Below, piece after piece: positions 61,435 through 64,000 of a stretch of 64,000 nucleotides of DNA. Each line of letters begins with the position of its first letter. Position 1 is the stretch's first letter. The translations under genes and the position numbers were made by a program. The stretch spans positions 1 to 64,000 of the forward strand of contig JBDHQI010000010.1 of assembly GCA_039806955.1 (NCBI GenBank), given 5' to 3'. Source of the DNA: JADLHS01 sp039806955. GTDB taxonomy: Bacteria > Verrucomicrobiota > Verrucomicrobiia > Limisphaerales > JADLHS01. A model generated the notes under the pieces. It was not told the DNA's origin. It did no database searches and saw only the letters and a program-made list of their open reading frames with translations.

Positions 61435-62838
61435 TCAGTGCGCGGATTTTGCGGGGACCGCCGCCGCGGCCGGTTTGGTTTGCGCTGTTGCCAGAGCCGG
61501 AACGCTGGCGGGCTTGATGTGACCATTGCCGGCAATCGTGCCCCCCGTAACGGTCGCCGCCGCGTTGGCTTTGGCTTTCTTTTCCGCCTGATGGCCTTTG
61601 CCGATGCTGACACCGTTGAAGACCCGTTTGGTGAGTTCGTCGCTGCCGGCAAAATCGTGCGGCTTCGCGCCGAAGTTATAGCGGAAATTTTTCCAATTGT
61701 CGCCGCGTTTGTAGTTCGTGCCCAACGCGCCACTAGGATCATAACCGCAATGCACCATGCAGTTCTCGCAACGCGGATCGCGCGCCACGCCGTTCACCAC
61801 GCCGTAGGTTTCCCATTTCACTTTGGCCAACATTTCCTGGTACCCCTTGTAATGACCGTCGGTCATCAAATAACAGGGGGCTTTCCAGCCTTGAATGTTG
61901 TAGGTGGGAATGGCCCAAGCCGTACAGGTGAGATCGCGTTTTCCAGCCAGAAACTCCTGATAAACCGGGGTCCCGAAAATGGTGAAGCGCTTGCCCCAAT
62001 CGAGAATGTTTGCAAATTTTTTGCGCGTCATTTCGCGCGTCAGGAAGAACTCTTTCGGGTCTTTGCCCAACCGCTTGACCATGTCCTTCTTGGCTGCGTC
62101 GTAATCGTACCCGGGCGAAATGGTATGTCCATCCACATGCAACGAACTCAGGTATTTGAACGTGTCTTCCACTTCGTTCATGTTCGTTTCGATGTACACG
62201 GTGGTGTTGGTGGCGATCTGGAAACCAAGCAGCTTGGCCATCTTGATCGCCGCAATACATTCCTTGAATACGCCTTCGCGCTCGACGATGAGGTCGTGGA
62301 TGTATTCGGGGCCATCCACATGGACGTTCCAGTAAAGCCATTTGCTGGGTCGAATGACCGCCTTGTTTTTTGCGGTCGCATCCGCATTGCGAATGGCCTC
62401 CGCTTCTGTCTCGGTGACCAGCTCCTGCCGCACCAGTTCCTGGAGTTGTGGTTCCATCTGCGACGTATAAGCGGCGGCAAAGTATTCGCGCAATTTCTTC
62501 CGCATGAACACTCCGTTCGTGCAGATGTAAACGATGCGTCGTTGCTGGCGCAAACCGATGACCAGTTCCTCGATCTGTGGATAAATCAATGGCTCGCCCC
62601 CGCAGATGGAAACCATCGGCGCATCACATTCCGCCGCCGCCGCCAGACAGCGCTCCAGCGGCACCATGTTTTTGAGCGAGGTGGAGTATTCACGAATGCG
62701 TCCACAACCCGTGCAGGAGAGGTTGCAGGTGTGAAGCGGTTCGAGCTGCAGCACCATCGCAAATTTGGGGGTGCGCTTGATTTTGTGCTTGATGATGTGC
62801 GCGGCGATTTTTACCGACAAGACCAGAGGGAATCGCAT
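61435..62838 (-). CDS. hpnH: Adenosyl-hopene transferase HpnH (radical SAM)
   Basis: A 467-residue radical SAM enzyme that adds adenosine to a hopene in bacteriohopanepolyol synthesis. The start MRFPLVLSVKIAAHIIKHK and KFAMVLQLEPLHTCNLSCTGCGRIREY are diagnostic; the cluster ligands are Cys38, Cys42 and Cys45. Later segments (SICGGEPLIYP, VHVDGPEYIHDLIVE, CTAWAIPTYNIQGWKAPCYL, CENCMVHCGYDPSGAL) also match. About 65 residues at the C-terminus form an Ala/Lys/Thr-rich tail not seen in the core family. No shc or other hpn genes are in the window. It starts 4 bp after the small lipoprotein gene. Confidence 0.92.
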   Translation of the reverse strand: MRFPLVLSVKIAAHIIKHKIKRTPKFAMVLQLEPLHTCNLSCTGCGRIREYSTSLKNMVPLERCLAAAAECDAPMVSICGGEPLIYPQIEELVIGLRQQRRIVYICTNGVFMRKKLREYFAAAYTSQMEPQLQELVRQELVTETEAEAIRNADATAKNKAVIRPSKWLYWNVHVDGPEYIHDLIVEREGVFKECIAAIKMAKLLGFQIATNTTVYIETNMNEVEDTFKYLSSLHVDGHTISPGYDYDAAKKDMVKRLGKDPKEFFLTREMTRKKFANILDWGKRFTIFGTPVYQEFLAGKRDLTCTAWAIPTYNIQGWKAPCYLMTDGHYKGYQEMLAKVKWETYGVVNGVARDPRCENCMVHCGYDPSGALGTNYKRGDNWKNFRYNFGAKPHDFAGSDELTKRVFNGVSIGKGHQAEKKAKANAAATVTGGTIAGNGHIKPASVPALATAQTKPAAAAVPAKSAH

Positions 62839-62842
62839 AGCT

Positions 62843-63049
62843 TTATTTGGAGGCTTGAGCGAGGCGGGCGACGGAATTGGTATCCGTTCCTGCGGGCGCC
62901 GGAGGCGTGGAATGATTTTGAATCAAACCGGGCAGGATGAAATCCAATGGGGAGATGCTCTTGGTGGCACTGACGCCACCACAGCCGGCGGTGCAAACTA
63001 ACAGCGCCGCGCCGGCCGTCCATCGGACGAGATTCCGCTTTGCAATCAC
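62843..63049 (-). CDS. Small predicted lipoprotein
   Basis: A 68-residue protein from GTG 63049: IAKRNLVRWTAGAALLVCTAGCG is a short signal sequence with a lipobox-like end (TAGC), followed by SATKSISPLDFILPGLI and a Pro/Thr-rich tail. It is too short for confident annotation but has normal features, and its stop lies 4 bp before the hpnH start, so it is probably in that operon. Longer frames in this frame run through the opposite-strand TPR gene and are not used. Confidence 0.6.
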   Translation of the reverse strand: MIAKRNLVRWTAGAALLVCTAGCGGVSATKSISPLDFILPGLIQNHSTPPAPAGTDTNSVARLAQASK

Positions 63050-63079
63050 TAGGGGCTGAGTATAGGTCGAGACGGGACG

Positions 63080-63883
63080 ATGAACAAAGATTATTTTCTG
63101 AGGTTTAATTCGTCGAGGCATCTGGGGTTGGGCCGCCGGATTTTCATCGGGCTTTGGCTGCTCGCCATGACGCCGCCGATGGCGGAAAATTGCGCTGGCG
63201 CGCCAGCCTGGCCCGTTCCCACCAATATCCTGATCCATACCGAGCAACAGTGGATCGCCGCGCGCAATCGCTACTTCAATGAACCCACCAACAGCGTGGC
63301 GGCCTGGCAACTCGGACAGGCGTGCTTTGCCTGGGGCGATTTGCAAACCAATCGCGCCCAACGCGAAATCCTCTTTACGGAAGGCGTCACGGCCTGCCGC
63401 CGCAGTCTGGTGCTGGATTCCAATGCCGCTCCGGCGTTTTACTATCTCGGCATGAATTTGGGTAAAATCGCTGATTTGAAGCGCAACCTCGCGGCTATGG
63501 GCATGGTGCGGGAGGTGGAGCGTTGTTTTGTGCAGGCGCGGATTCTGGACGAAACCTTCTCCCATGCCGGGCCGGATCGGAATCTGGGTTTGCTCTATTG
63601 GGAAGCGCCCGGCTGGCCTTTGAGTGTTGGCAACAAAAAACTCGCGCGCAAACACTTGGAACGCGCCGTGGGCCTGGCAGGAGCGCATCCAGAAAACCGG
63701 TTGAACCTCGCGGAAGCCGGGGTGGCTTGGAAAGATTGGACGCTGGTCAGCAACCAATGGGTGGCCTTGGAACGGATTTGGCCGACGGCCCGGACGAATC
63801 TGACCGGGCCGGACTGGGAGTGGGATTGGCTGAATTGGGAAAGCCGTCGCACCGCGTTGCAGCGCCAAGTTACATCGAAATGA
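63080..63883 (+). CDS. Secreted TPR-like protein of unknown function
   Basis: A 267-residue protein with an N-terminal hydrophobic signal (GRRIFIGLWLLAM, to about residue 40) and helical repeats: SVAAWQLGQACFAWGDL, GVTACRRSLVLDSNAAPAFYYLGMNLG, AMGMVREVERCFVQARILDE, and LARKHLERAVGLAGAHPENRLNLAEAG resemble tetratricopeptide units. The layout suggests a periplasmic scaffold or a lipoprotein-like helper; no function can be given. Divergent from the lipoprotein-hpnH pair by 30 bp, so the two promoters overlap. Confidence 0.7.
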   Translation: MNKDYFLRFNSSRHLGLGRRIFIGLWLLAMTPPMAENCAGAPAWPVPTNILIHTEQQWIAARNRYFNEPTNSVAAWQLGQACFAWGDLQTNRAQREILFTEGVTACRRSLVLDSNAAPAFYYLGMNLGKIADLKRNLAAMGMVREVERCFVQARILDETFSHAGPDRNLGLLYWEAPGWPLSVGNKKLARKHLERAVGLAGAHPENRLNLAEAGVAWKDWTLVSNQWVALERIWPTARTNLTGPDWEWDWLNWESRRTALQRQVTSK

Positions 63884-64000
63884 CACGCCCTATGCTATTT
63901 CGCCCGATAAAATCAATTTCTCATCCGCCTGATCTCTCGCTAGGTTGATGGCCAGTGCAACCGATTGCATTTCATCTCGGACCGATCCCCGTCCACTGGT
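63884..64000. other. End of window
   Basis: The last 117 bp contain no recognised gene start. Confidence 0.4.

Noticed and set aside
62843..63886. Long minus-strand open frame of 347 codons
   Set aside because: It runs antisense through the TPR-like gene, whose composition and signal peptide are normal. Only its last 69 codons (small lipoprotein) look real.

Overview
The window looks like a chromosome segment of a Gram-negative member of the Verrucomicrobiota, probably near the Pedosphaerales/Limisphaerales. The inference rests on gene content: a DUF1080 protein, a secreted sulfatase, a sialidase, a secreted Gfo/Idh/MocA oxidoreductase, an H-X9-DG type prepilin, an ECF42-type sigma factor with its YCII/DGPF partner, an MqnA (futalosine-route) menaquinone gene, HpnH, and a complete Gram-negative LPS signature (kdsA, an OstA-like LptC/LptA protein, lptB and an LptF/LptG permease). 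The DNA is GC-rich and transcription switches strand often.

Layout. 1-9200: decayed proline-racemase remnant, S9 peptidase, ceramidase-like protein, then (minus) YCII protein, ECF sigma factor and sialidase, then a phosphoesterase. 9250-12000 (minus): class III aminotransferase, then a DAHP synthase preceded by a 32-codon leader rich in Phe/Tyr/Trp and a terminator (an attenuator that I regard as the best find in the window). 12300-15150: fur/perR-like gene, sufB, sufC with promoter, operator and terminator. 15190-24100: LptF/G permease, DUF1080 protein, ilvN-ilvC, an HTH-metallo-beta-lactamase fusion, DUF58 and transglutaminase genes. 24100-28520: xylose-isomerase-like protein, rpiB, mqnA, then an odd 2-kb patch of small frame-disrupted genes, including a prepilin, lying between two copies of a 133-bp direct repeat that also forms the start of mqnA. 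28780-33150: glyS, AI-2E transporter, nth and a lipoate-ligase-like gene. 33320-33940: IS5-family remnant. 34190-38280 (minus): groES-groEL and dnaK. 38600-42670: phosphoesterase, pyrE, a HEMTH membrane protein, a subtilase. 42967: tRNA-Leu(UAG). 43050-48780 (minus): sulfatase, lptB, OstA-like gene, kdsA. 48890-53780: apgM, sufT, argH and palindromic repeats. 53800-55520: a restriction-modification patch whose methyltransferase has lost its 5' end, abutting a second 5'-truncated gene on the other strand. 55550-61430: oxidoreductase, sdhB, an ORF6N gene wedged in the sdh cluster, sdhA, sdhC. 61430-63900: hpnH, a small lipoprotein and a TPR-like protein.

How the genes fit together. Housekeeping modules dominate: aromatic and branched-chain amino acid synthesis, Fe-S assembly (sufBC plus a distant sufT), LPS precursor synthesis and export, protein folding, and a B-type succinate dehydrogenase that would use the menaquinone made via MqnA. 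Secreted hydrolases suggest a polysaccharide- and protein-degrading heterotroph. At least four small genes carry one-base frame breaks at homopolymers, so either these loci are decaying or the assembly has homopolymer errors. No rRNA operon, CRISPR array or intact transposon was seen.
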